Shown here one piece after another: positions 17,473 to 26,181 of a DNA stretch of 64,000 nucleotides. The first letter of the stretch is position 1; each line of letters begins with the position of its first letter. The DNA is from DASZTV01 sp036267875. GTDB taxonomy: Bacteria; Actinomycetota; Actinomycetes; JAFAQI01. The stretch covers positions 1 through 64,000 of the forward strand of contig DATAVE010000073.1 of the NCBI GenBank assembly GCA_036267875.1, written 5' to 3'. The position numbers were made by a program, and so were the translations under genes. The notes under the pieces are model-generated. The model searched no databases, was not told the DNA's origin, and saw only the letters and a program-made list of their open reading frames with translations.

Positions 17473-18360
17473 GTGGATAGTTCTCCTGGGCCGATCGGAC
17501 ATTCGGCCCGTTTCGTATCAGACCGGAAAGGCGACGACGTGCCGCTCGTACCGAGCGGGGGGAAGGTGAGCATGCTCACCGCGGCAACCAAGCGTGCCGT
17601 CGATATTGCGCTCGGGTCGGTTCTTGCTGTCGTTGCGCTCCCCATCGTTGCCGTCCTCGCCGTGGCCCTCGGCCTTCGGCTGCGGGCATTCCCGTTCTTT
17701 ATCCAGCAGCGTCCGGGTCAAGACGGCCGGCAGTTCCGCATCATGAAGCTGCGGACGCTCCCGGTGTCGACCCCGCACTACGCCAGCAAGCTGGACCTGG
17801 ATCTCAGCGCCTTGCCGCGGTTCTGCACGTGGATCCGCCGGATGCACCTCGACGAGCTGCCGCAGCTGTTCCTCGTGCCGCTGGGCGACATGAGCCTTGT
17901 CGGGCCGCGACCGCGCCAGATCGACGAAGTCGACGTGATCGACGAGAGCTTCGACGCGCTCCGTCGGCGGGTGCGTCCGGGCTGCACCGGGCTGTGGCAG
18001 GTCAGTCACTCGGCGCATCTGTTGCTCAACGCCGCGCCCCAGTTCGACTTGTTCTATCTCCGCTACGCCTCGCTGCGACTCGACATCTGGATCATGCTGC
18101 GGACGCTGGGGATCGCGCTCGGTTTTGCCGGCCCGGTGCAGGTCGATGACGTGCCGAGCTGGGTCCGCGGTCGTGGCCTGCTCGCGGCGTCGGACTTCAT
18201 CGTCGCTTACGGCCTGCCCTCTGGCGTCGCCGAGGACGAGTTCGTCACCGTCGGGGAGAGCATTCCGCGACACGGCTACGTCGTGGAGCCGGCCTACCCG
18301 TCGCGCTTCAGCCCCGCCGGGCAGTCCAACGCCTCCGTCGCCGAGGCCGTCTCCTCTTAG
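17473..18360 (+). CDS. second polyprenyl-phosphate phosphosugar transferase, short form
   Basis: A 295-residue protein with only the catalytic half of the initiating-enzyme family. One membrane helix (about 43-67) is followed by FRIMKLRTLP, RMHLDELPQLFLVPLGDMSLVGPRPR and RPGCTGLWQVSHSAHLL. It may start a second repeat unit or glycolipid. GTG 17473 has a perfect ribosome site AGGAGG at 17458-17463. The 101-bp gap before it separates it from the glycosyltransferase. The C-terminal 80 residues after GIALGF are an extension with no recognised motif. Confidence 0.85.
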   Translation: MDSSPGPIGHSARFVSDRKGDDVPLVPSGGKVSMLTAATKRAVDIALGSVLAVVALPIVAVLAVALGLRLRAFPFFIQQRPGQDGRQFRIMKLRTLPVSTPHYASKLDLDLSALPRFCTWIRRMHLDELPQLFLVPLGDMSLVGPRPRQIDEVDVIDESFDALRRRVRPGCTGLWQVSHSAHLLLNAAPQFDLFYLRYASLRLDIWIMLRTLGIALGFAGPVQVDDVPSWVRGRGLLAASDFIVAYGLPSGVAEDEFVTVGESIPRHGYVVEPAYPSRFSPAGQSNASVAEAVSS

Positions 18361-18380
18361 TTCAGAGCGAGTGAGTCCGG

Positions 18381-19217
18381 CTAGTCGAGCGAGCGAGGTG
18401 CGGCGAGGATCGCCGCGTGCGGGTTACCCCGCCACTTGGTCACCATCACCTCGCGGCTAGCCACGCTGCGCAGCATCGATGGCCGCCAGCCCGGCAGCCG
18501 CTGACCGCGTCCAGGTCGAAGGAAGATCGGCCGTGACGTCGAGATGACATCGAATCCGGCGGAGCTCACCATGCGGGTGAGCGCGGCAATGTTCGGCTTC
18601 CACCACCACGGCCGGCCAATCGCGTCTAGCTCGACCAGCGGTCGCCGAGGGTGGCGCATCGTCAGCTCGAGGTCGATGGCGTCGACGAGCAACAGTCGGC
18701 CGCCCTCGCGCAGCATGCCGTGGACCCGCTCCAGCGCCCGGATCGGGTCGCGCAGGTGCAGCAGCAGGCTGCCGACGTAGACCATGTCGAAGGTGCCGAG
18801 CTGCTGCGGGTCGAGGTCGTAGACGGACAGCTCGTGGTGCTCGATCGGAGTGTCCAGTGCGCCGTTGACGAAGTGGAACCCTTCGCCGCCGCGCTTGCGC
18901 TCGCCGAGGATCGCGCGGAGTGCGTCCGTGCTGCCCGCCGGCCAATCCCACTGCCGCGGATCGAGGATGTCGATCGCGACGACCTCGGCGGCGCCGCGAG
19001 AGTGCATCTCCCGTGCCCAGAACCCTTCGAACGTGCCCACGTCGAGACAGCGCGCGCCATTGAGGTCCGGCCACGGCAGGGTTGCCGCGGTCGGCCTGGT
19101 GTCGAACCAGCCTGGAGTCTCGATCCCCGGCCGCAGCTCGACGGTGTGGTACCACTCCTGCTCCGCGACGTAGCTGCGGAGCTCGTTGTCGGTGAGCGCC
19201 TTGGGATCCACCGTCAT
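18381..19217 (-). CDS. class I SAM-dependent methyltransferase (CmoB-like fold)
   Basis: A 278-residue enzyme. Its N-terminal part EWYHTVELRPGIETPGWFDTRP resembles CmoB/DUF1698-type methyltransferases. Motif I is ARCLDVGTFEGFWAREM, followed by VVAIDILDPRQWDWP, FDMVYVGSLLLHLRDP and LREGGRLLLVDAIDLEL. In this context it probably methylates a sugar or lipid intermediate rather than tRNA. ATG 19217 is preferred over upstream starts because it overlaps the rmlB stop by 4 nt (ATGA). Confidence 0.8.
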   Translation of the reverse strand: MTVDPKALTDNELRSYVAEQEWYHTVELRPGIETPGWFDTRPTAATLPWPDLNGARCLDVGTFEGFWAREMHSRGAAEVVAIDILDPRQWDWPAGSTDALRAILGERKRGGEGFHFVNGALDTPIEHHELSVYDLDPQQLGTFDMVYVGSLLLHLRDPIRALERVHGMLREGGRLLLVDAIDLELTMRHPRRPLVELDAIGRPWWWKPNIAALTRMVSSAGFDVISTSRPIFLRPGRGQRLPGWRPSMLRSVASREVMVTKWRGNPHAAILAAPRSLD

Positions 19218-20197
19218 GACGGGGTGCCGGCCTTCAGCGGTCGCCACCAAAACTCGTTCTCCTGGTACCACGCGACTGTCGCTGCGAGTCCCTCCTCGAA
19301 GCCGGTCAAGGGCGCGTAGCCGAGCTCCTCGCGGATCTTGGTGTCGTCGATGGCGTACCTGCGGTCATGGCCCAACCGGTCGGTGACGGGCTCCACCGCC
19401 GACCAGTCGCGACCGCACGCGGCAACCAGCCGTTCGGTGAGCTCTCGGTTGGTCAGCGCAGTGCCGCCGCTGATGTTGTAGGTCTCACCGCGTACCCCCC
19501 GCTCGAGGACCGTCGCGACGGCGCGGCAGTGGTCATCGACGTGGAGCCAGTCGCGCACGTTGAGCCCGTCGCCGTAGAGCGGAACTCGTCGTCCGTCGAT
19601 CAGATTGGTGACGAACAGTGGGATGACCTTCTCGGGGAACTGTCTCGGCCCGTAGTTGTTGGTGCAGCGGGTAATGACGACGTCGAGTCCGTGGGTGACG
19701 AAGTAGGAGCGGGCGATCAGGTCGCCGCTGGCCTTCGAAGCGGCGTACGGCGAGCTCGGCTCGAGGATGTCGGTCTCACGGAAGGCGCCGGTCTCGCGCG
19801 ACCCGTAGACCTCGTCAGTCGATACCTGAACGAACCGCGGTATGGCCGCCCGCAGCGATGCGTCGAGCAGTGTCTGCACCCCTACCGCGTTGGTCATCAC
19901 GAAGTCGGCCGCGCCGGCGATGGAGCGGTCGACGTGTGACTCGGCTGCGAAGTTGAGGACAGCGTCGTGTCCTGGCAGCACCTCGTCGAGCAGCGAGGAG
20001 TCGAGGATGTCGCCCCGGACGAACCGATAGCGCGGGTTGTCCGCGACCGAGGTCAGGTTCGTCAGGGTTCCGGCGTAGGTGAGCTTGTCGAAGACCGTGA
20101 CCTCGGCGTCGGCGTACGCCGGGTAGTCGCCGGCGAGAAGTGCCCGGACGAAGTGCGAGCCGATGAAGCCCGCTCCACCCGTCACCAGCAGCCGCAC
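19214..20197 (-). CDS. rmlB: dTDP-glucose 4,6-dehydratase
   Basis: A 327-residue extended SDR enzyme. The NAD loop LLVTGGAGFIGSHFV is at the N-terminus, TDEVYGS supplies the Thr-Asp-Glu active-site set, and SSPYAASKASGDLIARSY supplies Tyr and Lys. TRCTNNYGPRQFPEKVIP is a strong RmlB marker. It converts dTDP-glucose to dTDP-4-keto-6-deoxyglucose. It diverges from rmlA across a 61-bp gap and is followed by a methyltransferase. GTG 20197 stands 6 nt after TAGCCT, so the mRNA is probably leaderless. Confidence 0.95.
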   Translation of the reverse strand: MRLLVTGGAGFIGSHFVRALLAGDYPAYADAEVTVFDKLTYAGTLTNLTSVADNPRYRFVRGDILDSSLLDEVLPGHDAVLNFAAESHVDRSIAGAADFVMTNAVGVQTLLDASLRAAIPRFVQVSTDEVYGSRETGAFRETDILEPSSPYAASKASGDLIARSYFVTHGLDVVITRCTNNYGPRQFPEKVIPLFVTNLIDGRRVPLYGDGLNVRDWLHVDDHCRAVATVLERGVRGETYNISGGTALTNRELTERLVAACGRDWSAVEPVTDRLGHDRRYAIDDTKIREELGYAPLTGFEEGLAATVAWYQENEFWWRPLKAGTPS

Positions 20198-20203
20198 GGC
20201 GAC

Positions 20204-20209
20204 AGGCTA
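20204..20209 (-). promoter_or_regulatory. -10 hexamer TAGCCT, leaderless promoter of rmlB
   Basis: TAGCCT ends 6 nt before GTG 20197, inside the 61-bp rmlB/rmlA divergent gap. Confidence 0.5.
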
Positions 20210-20243
20210 TGTGAGCGAGTACCGGCGTCGCGGCATTCGCCGA

Positions 20244-20249
20244 TAGGGT
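20244..20249 (+). promoter_or_regulatory. -10 hexamer TAGGGT before rmlA
   Basis: TAGGGT ends 9 nt before ATG 20259. The transcript would have no leader or one of two or three bases, in keeping with the other leaderless genes here. Confidence 0.45.
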
Positions 20250-20258
20250 CAGAGCGCG

Positions 20259-21143
20259 ATGAGGGGCATTGTCCTGGCGGGTGGCACCGGCACCCGGCTG
20301 TGGCCGATCACACAAGCGATCTCCAAGCAGCTGATGCCGGTCTACGACAAGCCCATGGTCTATTACCCGCTCTCGACGCTTATGGCGGCGGGCATTCGCG
20401 AGGTCCTGCTGATCACGACTCCTGAGCAGGCCGGCCAGTTCCGCGGGCTGCTCGGCGACGGCAGCGACCTCGGCATCTCCCTCACCTATGCCGAGCAACC
20501 GTCCCCGGATGGGCTCGCGCAGGCCTTCGTGATCGGCGCGGACTTCATCGGCGACGAGCCGGTTGCACTCGTGCTCGGCGACAACATCTTCTACGGGACC
20601 GGCTTGGGTGCTCAGCTTGGTCGGCTCACAGACCTCGACGGCGGTCACGTCTTCGCCTGTCACGTCGCCCGTCCGCAGGACTACGGGGTCGTGGAGCTCG
20701 ATGCAGACGGTTCGCCGCTCTCGATCGAGGAGAAGCCGGAGCAGCCCCGCAGCTCACTCGCGGTCGCGGGCCTCTACTTCTACTCACCTGACGTGGTCGA
20801 CGTCGCCCGGAGCCTGCAGCCGAGCGCGCGTGGCGAGCTCGAGATCACCGCAGTCAACGAGCACTACCTCCGCGAGGGCCGCCTCGAGGTGTCGGTGCTG
20901 CCGCGGGGCACCGCCTGGCTCGACACCGGCACGGTGACGAGTCTGATGCAGGCGGCAGAGTTCGTCCGTGTCGTCGAGGAGCGGCAGGGGCTCAAGATCG
21001 GCTGTCCCGAGGAGATCGCCTGGCGCAACGGGTGGCTGAGCGACGAGGAGCTGCGCAGCCGCGGCGAGAAGATGCGCGCCAGCGGGTACGGCGGGTACCT
21101 GCTCTCGCTTCTCGCGGCGCCGAACTCTTCCTCTGCGCCGTGA
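20259..21143 (+). CDS. rmlA: glucose-1-phosphate thymidylyltransferase
   Basis: A 294-residue nucleotidyltransferase. The N-terminus carries the signature GIVLAGGTGTRLWPITQAIS and then KQLMPVYDKPM. EEKPEQPRS and VAGLYFYSPDVVDVA are further family markers, and the tail PEEIAWRNGWLS is typical of RmlA. It joins glucose-1-phosphate and dTTP to give dTDP-glucose, the first step to dTDP-rhamnose. It overlaps rmlC by 4 nt (GTGA). Confidence 0.95.
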   Translation: MRGIVLAGGTGTRLWPITQAISKQLMPVYDKPMVYYPLSTLMAAGIREVLLITTPEQAGQFRGLLGDGSDLGISLTYAEQPSPDGLAQAFVIGADFIGDEPVALVLGDNIFYGTGLGAQLGRLTDLDGGHVFACHVARPQDYGVVELDADGSPLSIEEKPEQPRSSLAVAGLYFYSPDVVDVARSLQPSARGELEITAVNEHYLREGRLEVSVLPRGTAWLDTGTVTSLMQAAEFVRVVEERQGLKIGCPEEIAWRNGWLSDEELRSRGEKMRASGYGGYLLSLLAAPNSSSAP

Positions 21144-21748
21144 GGATCGAGCCGCTAGCAGTTCCGGATTCGTGGGTCTGCTCGCCGATCATTCGGCGCG
21201 ACGACCGTGGGCAGTTCCTCGAGTGGCACCGCGGCGATCTGCTCGCCGAGGCGACGGGCAGGTCCTTTGCCGTCATGCAGGCCAACCACTCCGTCTCGGC
21301 GCGCGGCGTGGTCCGCGGCATCCACTTGGCCGACGTGCCTGCCGGGCAGGCCAAGCTCGTCTACTGCACCTCCGGCGCGATTCTCGATGTCATCGTCGAT
21401 GTCCGCACCGGATCGCCGACATACGGCGCGGTCGATGCGGTGCGGCTGGACGCGGTCGACTCCCGCGCGGTGTTCATCAGCGAAGGGCTCGGCCACGCGT
21501 TCTGCGCGCTGACTGACGATGCGTCGGTCACCTACCTCGTTTCCACCACATACGACCCAGCGACGGAGCGGACCGTCTCACCGATCGACCCCGCGCTGGC
21601 GCTTCCCTGGCCGACCGACGTCGGCGAGCTGAGACTGTCGGAAAAAGACCGTGATGCGCCGTCCCTTGCGGCTGCAGCGTCAGCGGGTCTGCTGCCGTCG
21701 TACGACGCGTGCCTCGCTCGCTACGCCGAGCTCGCTCGCGCCACCTGA
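21140..21748 (+). CDS. rmlC: dTDP-4-dehydrorhamnose 3,5-epimerase
   Basis: A 202-residue cupin enzyme with FAVMQANHSVSARGVVRGIH (the catalytic histidine is the last residue), AKLVYCTSGAILDVIVDVR and FISEGLGHAFCALTDDASVTY. It epimerises C3 and C5 of dTDP-4-keto-6-deoxyglucose. GTG 21140 overlaps the rmlA stop. Its last 28 nt overlap the convergent glycosyltransferase gene, so the two transcripts share antisense ends. Confidence 0.92.
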   Translation: MRIEPLAVPDSWVCSPIIRRDDRGQFLEWHRGDLLAEATGRSFAVMQANHSVSARGVVRGIHLADVPAGQAKLVYCTSGAILDVIVDVRTGSPTYGAVDAVRLDAVDSRAVFISEGLGHAFCALTDDASVTYLVSTTYDPATERTVSPIDPALALPWPTDVGELRLSEKDRDAPSLAAAASAGLLPSYDACLARYAELARAT

Positions 21749-22839
21749 CGGAAGATCCGCTCCATCTGCTCGCCGGCCGCTGTCCACGAGAAGGCAGTTG
21801 CCCGCCGAGGTCCGGCCGCAGCAAGTTGGCCTGCGACGGCAGGGTCGTCGATCACCGAACGCAGCGCCGTGACCAGCGCTGCGACATCACCGTCCGCGAC
21901 GAGCAACCCACCGTCGCCGACTACCTCCGGGAGCGAGGTGTTGTCGAAGGAGATGGTGGGAGCGCCGCAGGCCATCGCCTCGGCCGCCGGCAGGCCGAAG
22001 CCCTCGGCGCGACTCGTGCAGATGAGCGCGGACGCGCCGCGGTAGAGACCTGGGAGGTCCTCGACGTACCCGCGCACGTCGACGCGGTCGGGTCGCCGGC
22101 TCGCGCCGCGAACCTTCTCGACCTGCTGAAGCATCCATTCGTCGTTGCGGCCCGCCATGACGAGGCGATGCGGGTAGCCAGCGTCGGCAAGCGCCGCGGC
22201 GACCTCCATGGCCTCGGCGAAGCCCTTGTGAGGACCCCACGAGCTGACGAAGAGGACGTACGGCTCGTCGACCTTCGTCGGCGGTCCCGGCCGGAAAATG
22301 GGATCGATCCCGATCGTCACGACGTGAACTCGCGCCGGATCCAGATCGAAGAACCGCAGTCCCTGGTCAGCCGAGGACTGCGAGGGACAGAGCACGGCGT
22401 CCGCGGCGCGCATCGACTCTCGATGCGACAGCCAACGCTTCGCGTCGCGCCGCAGCTCGGGGGCGTCGAAGACCAGCGGGGTCAGGTCGAGCAGTGTCTG
22501 CACGCGGACGCCGCGATAGTTGCGGGGCGGCGACTGCGCGGGGCTCCAGAAAACGTCCGGGTGTAACTCGAGTGCGGCGCGCGGCACCACGTCCGCAGCG
22601 GCTTGTCGCCGCCATCGAGGCACCTCGACCGACACTGCCTGCACGCCGTCGGGAAGTTGGGGTGCCGGCGGCGGGCTCAGCGCGGTGATGCGGATCCCGT
22701 CCCGCGCGGCGAGTGCCTCGAGCGATCCGCGCAGGTAGGTGCCGATGCCTCGATACTGTGAACCGTCCGAGAGCGACGATGCATCGACGGCCAGCTGAAT
22801 CGGCCCTGCGTCGTCGCCATCCCGCGAGGCCGGGGGCAT
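21721..22839 (-). CDS. GT4-type glycosyltransferase
   Basis: A 372-residue GT-B glycosyltransferase. QYRGIGTYLRGSLEAL is the N-terminal acceptor loop, YVLFVSSWGPHKGFAEAM the donor site and SRAEGFGLPAAEAMACGAP the E-x7-E motif. ATG 22839 is preceded at 7 nt by TACGCT, the same hexamer seen before rmlD and wzm. Its start overlaps the start of the divergent glycosyltransferase by two bases, an extreme packing. Confidence 0.88.
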   Translation of the reverse strand: MPPASRDGDDAGPIQLAVDASSLSDGSQYRGIGTYLRGSLEALAARDGIRITALSPPPAPQLPDGVQAVSVEVPRWRRQAAADVVPRAALELHPDVFWSPAQSPPRNYRGVRVQTLLDLTPLVFDAPELRRDAKRWLSHRESMRAADAVLCPSQSSADQGLRFFDLDPARVHVVTIGIDPIFRPGPPTKVDEPYVLFVSSWGPHKGFAEAMEVAAALADAGYPHRLVMAGRNDEWMLQQVEKVRGASRRPDRVDVRGYVEDLPGLYRGASALICTSRAEGFGLPAAEAMACGAPTISFDNTSLPEVVGDGGLLVADGDVAALVTALRSVIDDPAVAGQLAAAGPRRATAFSWTAAGEQMERIFRQVARASSA

Positions 22840-23944
22840 GAGCGCAAGCGTAGGGGTCCAGGCTCGCCGAGTCGTGGTCGTCGACGCGTACCCCTATGAC
22901 CCGGGCGGCGCGCATCGCCTCGTCGCGCGGATGGCTGAGCGGCTCGGTGCTGACTGGCGGGTCGGTGCGGTGCTGCCCGACGACGGGGGAAGCGTCGACT
23001 GGCTGCGGGACAGCGGCGTCGACGCTGCGGTGGTGTCTGCACCGGCTGCGCTGCTCGGGTACGGCGGCTCAACTGTTCGGGGCCGCGCCTTGCGCGGCTT
23101 GCTCGCGCTTCCGGCGTACTGGTGGCGGATGACCCGCTACCTGCGCGCCAACGCCGACATCGTTGTCGCCAACGACCTGCGAGGGCTCATCCTCGGTGGC
23201 CTACCCGCCCGACTTGCCAGGCGTCCGCTGGTCTGGTGGGTACACGCCTGGCCGCCGGAGTGGCAGCGTCTCGGCCGGCCGTTCTCGCGGCTCGCCACCG
23301 GGGTGATCGCGTCTTCGTCGCCGCTGTTGGCGATGTCGGTTCGCGGTGGGCAGGTCATCTCGCCTCCAGTGGAGCCGCCCGAGCCGGGGCGCGCGGTTCC
23401 TGCGTCGCCGCCCGAAGTCGCGTGTATCGCCCGGCTGCACCCGCAGAAAGGGCTCGACGTCCTGATCGAGGCTTCAGCACTGCTGCGCGATCGAGGAGTC
23501 GACCATCGGCTGGTGATCGTCGGTGGCGCCGCCGGCGACGACGTTCGCGATCAGCTCGACATGTTGATTGCGAAGTACGCGCTGGCGGATCAGGTCGACC
23601 TGCGCGGGAACGTCAGCGACATCGGCACACTGTTTCGAGCGGCAACGGTCTACGTGCAGAGCTCGCGTTCGGCCGAAGGTTTCGGGATGGCGGTGCTCGA
23701 GGCGATGGCCTACGGCGTACCTGTTGTGGCGACCGATGTCGGCGGACTGCACGATCTGGTTACGGACGTCGGTGTCCTTGTCCCACCGGAGGATGCTTCC
23801 ACTCTTGCCGATGCCGTTGCCGAGCTGCTCTCGAACCCGGAGAGGCGGGCCGAGCTCGCGGCGGCTGGGCTTGATCGCGCCGCGAAACATGACCCGGAGA
23901 GCTGGGCGCGCCAGATGGCGTCGGCCCTGACCGGCGCGGCGTAG
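22838..23944 (+). CDS. GT4-type glycosyltransferase
   Basis: A 368-residue GT-B enzyme. VVVVDAYPYDPGGAHRLVARM is the N-terminal strand and acceptor loop, VACIARLHPQKGLDVLIEA the donor site and SRSAEGFGMAVLEAMAYGVP the E-x7-E motif. ATG 22838 lacks a good ribosome site, and its upstream region lies inside the divergent gene, so the first few residues are uncertain. The next gene starts 2 nt after its stop, forming a two-gene transcript. Confidence 0.87.
   Translation: MSASVGVQARRVVVVDAYPYDPGGAHRLVARMAERLGADWRVGAVLPDDGGSVDWLRDSGVDAAVVSAPAALLGYGGSTVRGRALRGLLALPAYWWRMTRYLRANADIVVANDLRGLILGGLPARLARRPLVWWVHAWPPEWQRLGRPFSRLATGVIASSSPLLAMSVRGGQVISPPVEPPEPGRAVPASPPEVACIARLHPQKGLDVLIEASALLRDRGVDHRLVIVGGAAGDDVRDQLDMLIAKYALADQVDLRGNVSDIGTLFRAATVYVQSSRSAEGFGMAVLEAMAYGVPVVATDVGGLHDLVTDVGVLVPPEDASTLADAVAELLSNPERRAELAAAGLDRAAKHDPESWARQMASALTGAA
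22847..22852 (-). promoter_or_regulatory. -10 hexamer TACGCT, leaderless promoter of glycosyltransferase 22839
   Basis: TACGCT ends 7 nt before ATG 22839. It lies within the coding start of the divergent glycosyltransferase, so this promoter is embedded in a neighbouring gene. Confidence 0.45.
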
Positions 23945-23946
23945 GC

Positions 23947-25047
23947 ATGACCAGACTTTCCGCTGGCCTCTATATCCATCGCCTGGTCGAGAGCGCGACG
24001 GGGGTGCAGCGCTACGCCGTCGAGCTTGCCGCCGGTCTGGCAGCCCTCGACGGGATCGATGTCACGCTGCTGACCGGCACCGACGAGACCAATGGTCGGG
24101 GAGCGGCTGTGCCGGTGACCGCGCTCGCGGGAAACGGGCGCCGACGGCACATGCAGTGGGCTCTGCTGCACCGGCCGATGCTCGAGAAGCTCGTCACCGG
24201 CTACGACGTCGTCCATCTGGTGACTCCGGCGTTTCCGTTGCCGACCCGTGCGCCCCTGATCGTCACGGTCCACGATCTGCTGCCCTTCGAGCACCCCGAG
24301 TGGTACGAACGCGGGCCACGCTGGGCGTTCGGACGCGCCATCTCCTACGCCGCCGACCACGCGGTCAAGATCATCGTGCCGAGCGGAGTAGTCGGTCGCC
24401 AAGTCGTCGAGCTGGCGGGAGTGGAGCCGGACCGGGTCGTCGTGGTGCCGGAGGGCGTCACTGAACGGGTGGCACCCAGCGGCAACGCCGGCTCGCCCGG
24501 CTCGTCGGCCGAGCGCCCGTACCTGCTCGCGGTCGGCGCGCTGATCGAGCGCAAGAACCTGACGATCGTGATCGATGCGCTCGCCAAGCTCGACCCGCAT
24601 GAGGCGCCGGACTTGATGATCGTTGGCGACGGTGAGCATCGCGCGGCGCTGGAGCAGGCGATCGAAAGCCGTGGGCTCGTGGGGCGGATCCGGTTGCTCG
24701 GCCGGGTCTGCGATGACGAGCTAGTCGGTCTGCTCGCAGGTGCGCTCGGCCTGGTGCATCCGGCGCTGTTCGAGGGCTTTGGGCTGACGACCGTCGAGGC
24801 GATGCGCGCGGGAGTGCCGGTGCTCGCCTCCACCGCCGGGTCCCTGCCCGAGGTGGTCGGCGACGCAGGTGTGTTGCTCGACCCACGGGACAGCGACGCG
24901 TGGGCTTCGGCGATCCAGCGGGTGGCATCCGACGAGGACTGGCGTCGCGAACTCGTCGCGCGAGGCAGGGACCGGGCAGTCGCCTTCACCTGGGAGCGTG
25001 CGGCGCGGCTGACTGCCGAGGTCTACGAGGCCGCCACGCGCCGGTAG
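23947..25047 (+). CDS. GT4-type glycosyltransferase
   Basis: A 366-residue GT-B enzyme. ESATGVQRYAVELAAGLAAL is the acceptor loop, YLLAVGALIERKNLTIVIDA the donor site and ALFEGFGLTTVEAMRAGVP the E-x7-E motif. It resembles mannosyl- and rhamnosyltransferases of surface-glycan loci, but the sugar cannot be fixed. It follows the previous glycosyltransferase by 2 nt. Its 3' end overlaps the convergent glycosyltransferase by 25 nt. Confidence 0.88.
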   Translation: MTRLSAGLYIHRLVESATGVQRYAVELAAGLAALDGIDVTLLTGTDETNGRGAAVPVTALAGNGRRRHMQWALLHRPMLEKLVTGYDVVHLVTPAFPLPTRAPLIVTVHDLLPFEHPEWYERGPRWAFGRAISYAADHAVKIIVPSGVVGRQVVELAGVEPDRVVVVPEGVTERVAPSGNAGSPGSSAERPYLLAVGALIERKNLTIVIDALAKLDPHEAPDLMIVGDGEHRAALEQAIESRGLVGRIRLLGRVCDDELVGLLAGALGLVHPALFEGFGLTTVEAMRAGVPVLASTAGSLPEVVGDAGVLLDPRDSDAWASAIQRVASDEDWRRELVARGRDRAVAFTWERAARLTAEVYEAATRR

Positions 25048-26132
25048 CCGGCTTCGGTGAGGTCGACGATCCGCTCCCAGTCGAAGCCGTCCGTCGCCGC
25101 CCGGCACCGATCGCGATCGACCTGGTCGGAGGCGGCGAGCTGATCGACGATCGCCTGCGCGAGTGCCTCTGGGTTCGTCGGCTCGAACGTTCGCCCAACC
25201 TGCTCGTCATGCAACAGGGCAGGCGTGTTGCCGGAGTCGGCCCCCACGACGGGCGTGCCGCAGGCGAGTGACTCCAGCGTCGACAGGCCGAGTGCCTCGA
25301 GCACTGCGGGCATCGCCGATGTCCACGCCATCGAGTATTCGGTGACGATGCGATCGCCCTCCAGCGCGCCGAGCAGCCGCACCGAGCCACGAACCTGGTC
25401 GGGGAGCCGCCCGAGCAGGGCTCGCTGAGTCTCAGGCGACACAGTTCCCGCGACCCGGAGCTCGGCGTCGGGCACCTTCGCTACCACGTCGGGCCATGCG
25501 TCGATCAGATCGACTAGTCGCTTGCGTGGATCGTCCGGGGCGCACGTGCACAGCACGGTCGGTCGGTCGGCGCGCTCGGCAACCGGCTGGAAGCGGATCC
25601 GATCGACACCTGCCGGGACGATGGACATCTCGCGACCGAAGCCTGACATCTGCTCCCGGGCCCATTCGCTGTTGCACCAGACTTCGTCCACGCGGGCAAG
25701 GCCTCGCTCGAGGAGCCGCTCGTGAGCGGGGCTGCGTTGCATCAGCTCCGGGGTGACGCTGCCTGTGATCTTGGTAATCGCGGGACGGCCCCGCCGTATG
25801 ACGGCTGCGGCGTCGGCGTAGTGCCAGCAGTGGATCAGCTCGGCGCGACTGAGAACACTTCCCGCGAGCGCGAGGGCGGCGAAAGTGGCGGTCTGGTCGA
25901 GTGGGTCTCCCGGGCCGTGGCTGCGTCGATGGGGCACCCGGACATAGCGGACCTTGATGCCCGATCGGGTCGCCTTGCTGGTCAGGCCCGTGGGCTGCGT
26001 GGTGAGCAGCGTGACGTCGTGGCCGCGCGCGACCAGCCGTGAGCCGACGTCGTGGATCTCTCGTTCGGCGCCTCGCACGACGTACGGCCAGAAGTACGGA
26101 TGCGTGAAGAGGATGCGGATGTCATCCTCCAT
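25023..26132 (-). CDS. GT4-type glycosyltransferase
   Basis: A 369-residue GT-B enzyme. The N-terminus ILFTHPYFWPYVVRGAEREI has the GAE loop of the family. ELIHCWHYADAAAVIRRGRP lies in the N-domain, and TVLCTCAPDDPRKRLVDLI is the donor site. The E-x7-E region reads MPAVLEALGLSTLESLACG, where the first acidic position is shifted relative to the other copies. It is a single-gene transcription unit that diverges from wzm. Confidence 0.85.
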   Translation of the reverse strand: MEDDIRILFTHPYFWPYVVRGAEREIHDVGSRLVARGHDVTLLTTQPTGLTSKATRSGIKVRYVRVPHRRSHGPGDPLDQTATFAALALAGSVLSRAELIHCWHYADAAAVIRRGRPAITKITGSVTPELMQRSPAHERLLERGLARVDEVWCNSEWAREQMSGFGREMSIVPAGVDRIRFQPVAERADRPTVLCTCAPDDPRKRLVDLIDAWPDVVAKVPDAELRVAGTVSPETQRALLGRLPDQVRGSVRLLGALEGDRIVTEYSMAWTSAMPAVLEALGLSTLESLACGTPVVGADSGNTPALLHDEQVGRTFEPTNPEALAQAIVDQLAASDQVDRDRCRAATDGFDWERIVDLTEAGYRRVAAS

Positions 26133-26165
26133 CCGGGTGAGACGTGAGGCTCGTGGGGCGGGCGT

Positions 26166-26180
26166 TCACTACGCTAGTGA
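26166..26180. promoter_or_regulatory. palindrome carrying back-to-back -10 boxes at wzm/glycosyltransferase divergence
   Basis: TCACTA and TAGTGA are perfect inverted arms around CGC. On the plus strand this gives TACGCT at 26170-26175, ending 6 nt before GTG 26182 of wzm. On the minus strand it gives TAGCGT, pointing at the glycosyltransferase at 26132. Confidence 0.5.
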
Positions 26181-26181
26181 C

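Noticed and set aside
18381..19217. tRNA-modifying CmoB as exact function of the methyltransferase
   Set aside because: The fold matches, but the position behind rmlB in a glycan locus makes a sugar or lipid substrate more likely.
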